Notes under the pieces: generated by a model
What the model was told of the DNA's origin: nothing
The model's database searches: none
What the model saw: the letters and a program-made list of their open reading frames with translations, nothing else
NCBI RefSeq assembly: GCF_028640845.1
Contig: NC_080544.1
Coordinates: 58,542,711 to 58,606,710, forward strand
Source: Ahaetulla prasina
Taxonomy: Eukaryota > Chordata > Lepidosauria > Squamata > Colubridae
Reading direction: 5' to 3'
Length of the DNA stretch: 64,000 bases
Part shown: piece by piece, positions 63,633 through 64,000 of the stretch
Layout of the letters: each line of letters begins with the position of its first letter
Numbering within the stretch: the stretch's first letter is position 1
Made by a program: the position numbers and the translations under genes

Positions 63633-64000
63633 CTGCAGTGACAAGGAGACAGGATACAATTATATCAGCATCAACCCAAGGTCTCTAAGAAGACAGCAAT
63701 ACAATTCAAATGGCTGATTAGGGCAAATTCTACTAATTGCTGCAGTATTTGTTCTACTACTACCTGATGCCCTTGGACTTATTTCTACTCCTCAGTATGT
63801 ACCAGCGTACAGCAGGCTTGTTCTTGCTTCACATTTAATAGATAATCAAAGTTGCATAATTCCATTCCAAGGTGGATAATTTTATATACTTAGAAATTCT
63901 GGCATTTTTTGTTTTTGGTTCCTGAACGCAAACCTTGCCTGCAGAATTCCAAGCTCTGTCTCTATTCATAATTTTTATTATCAAAGCCATTCAAGATGAA
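63633..64000 (-). other. PDCD11 intron running to window edge
   Basis: Upstream of the exon ending at 63632 (acceptor ctgcag) there is no further recognisable PDCD11 exon before the window ends. Confidence 0.6.

Overview
The window is vertebrate nuclear DNA, most likely from an advanced (colubroid-type) snake. The inference rests on the repeats: BovB (RTE) LINEs, CR1/L3-type LINE 3' ends carrying AGAAT-type pentanucleotide tails, squamate tRNA-derived SINEs, L2-type 3' ends, a Penelope-like element and several Tigger-like MITEs. The genes are compact multi-exon genes with GT-AG introns.

Four protein-coding genes are supported. CALHM3 (16080-18380, +), CALHM1 (22537-26061, +) and CALHM2 (43553-45941, +) form a head-to-tail calcium homeostasis modulator cluster. 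PDCD11 (RRP5 homologue; 49717-63632, -) faces CALHM2 tail-to-tail and continues beyond the right edge. This matches the order and relative orientation of the human 10q24 locus (PDCD11, CALHM2, CALHM1, CALHM3). All three CALHM frames are intact across their splice junctions. The 20 PDCD11 exons seen here join into one open frame of about 1053 residues, roughly the C-terminal 56% of the human protein. CALHM1 and CALHM3 are known to form the voltage-gated ATP-release channel of taste cells. CALHM2 is a broadly expressed large-pore relative. PDCD11 is an unrelated nucleolar ribosome-biogenesis factor.

Layout: 1-16 kb is gene-free and holds a reversed, decayed LINE at the left edge, a CR1/L3 3' end, an L2 3' end, old SINEs and simple repeats. 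CALHM3 and CALHM1 occupy 16-26.5 kb. From 26.7 to 43.4 kb lies a repeat-rich expansion between CALHM1 and CALHM2: BovB with a nested CR1, a 5'-truncated L1 whose 3' part was then tandemly duplicated, a Penelope-like fragment between (AT)n arrays, a SINE and another LINE. CALHM2 (43.5-45.9 kb) has MITEs in its intron and directly after its stop codon. From 45.9 to 49.5 kb is the convergent intergenic region, with a nested MITE/BovB and a hAT element. PDCD11 fills the rest, with intronic repeats including a solo LTR 12 bp from a splice donor and a long palindrome.

I saw no undescribed gene system. The observations most worth checking are a His at the pore-associated Asp121 position of CALHM1, the mosaic divergence pattern of the 1.8-kb tandem duplication, the intronic palindrome, and transposons placed next to splice sites and a stop codon.
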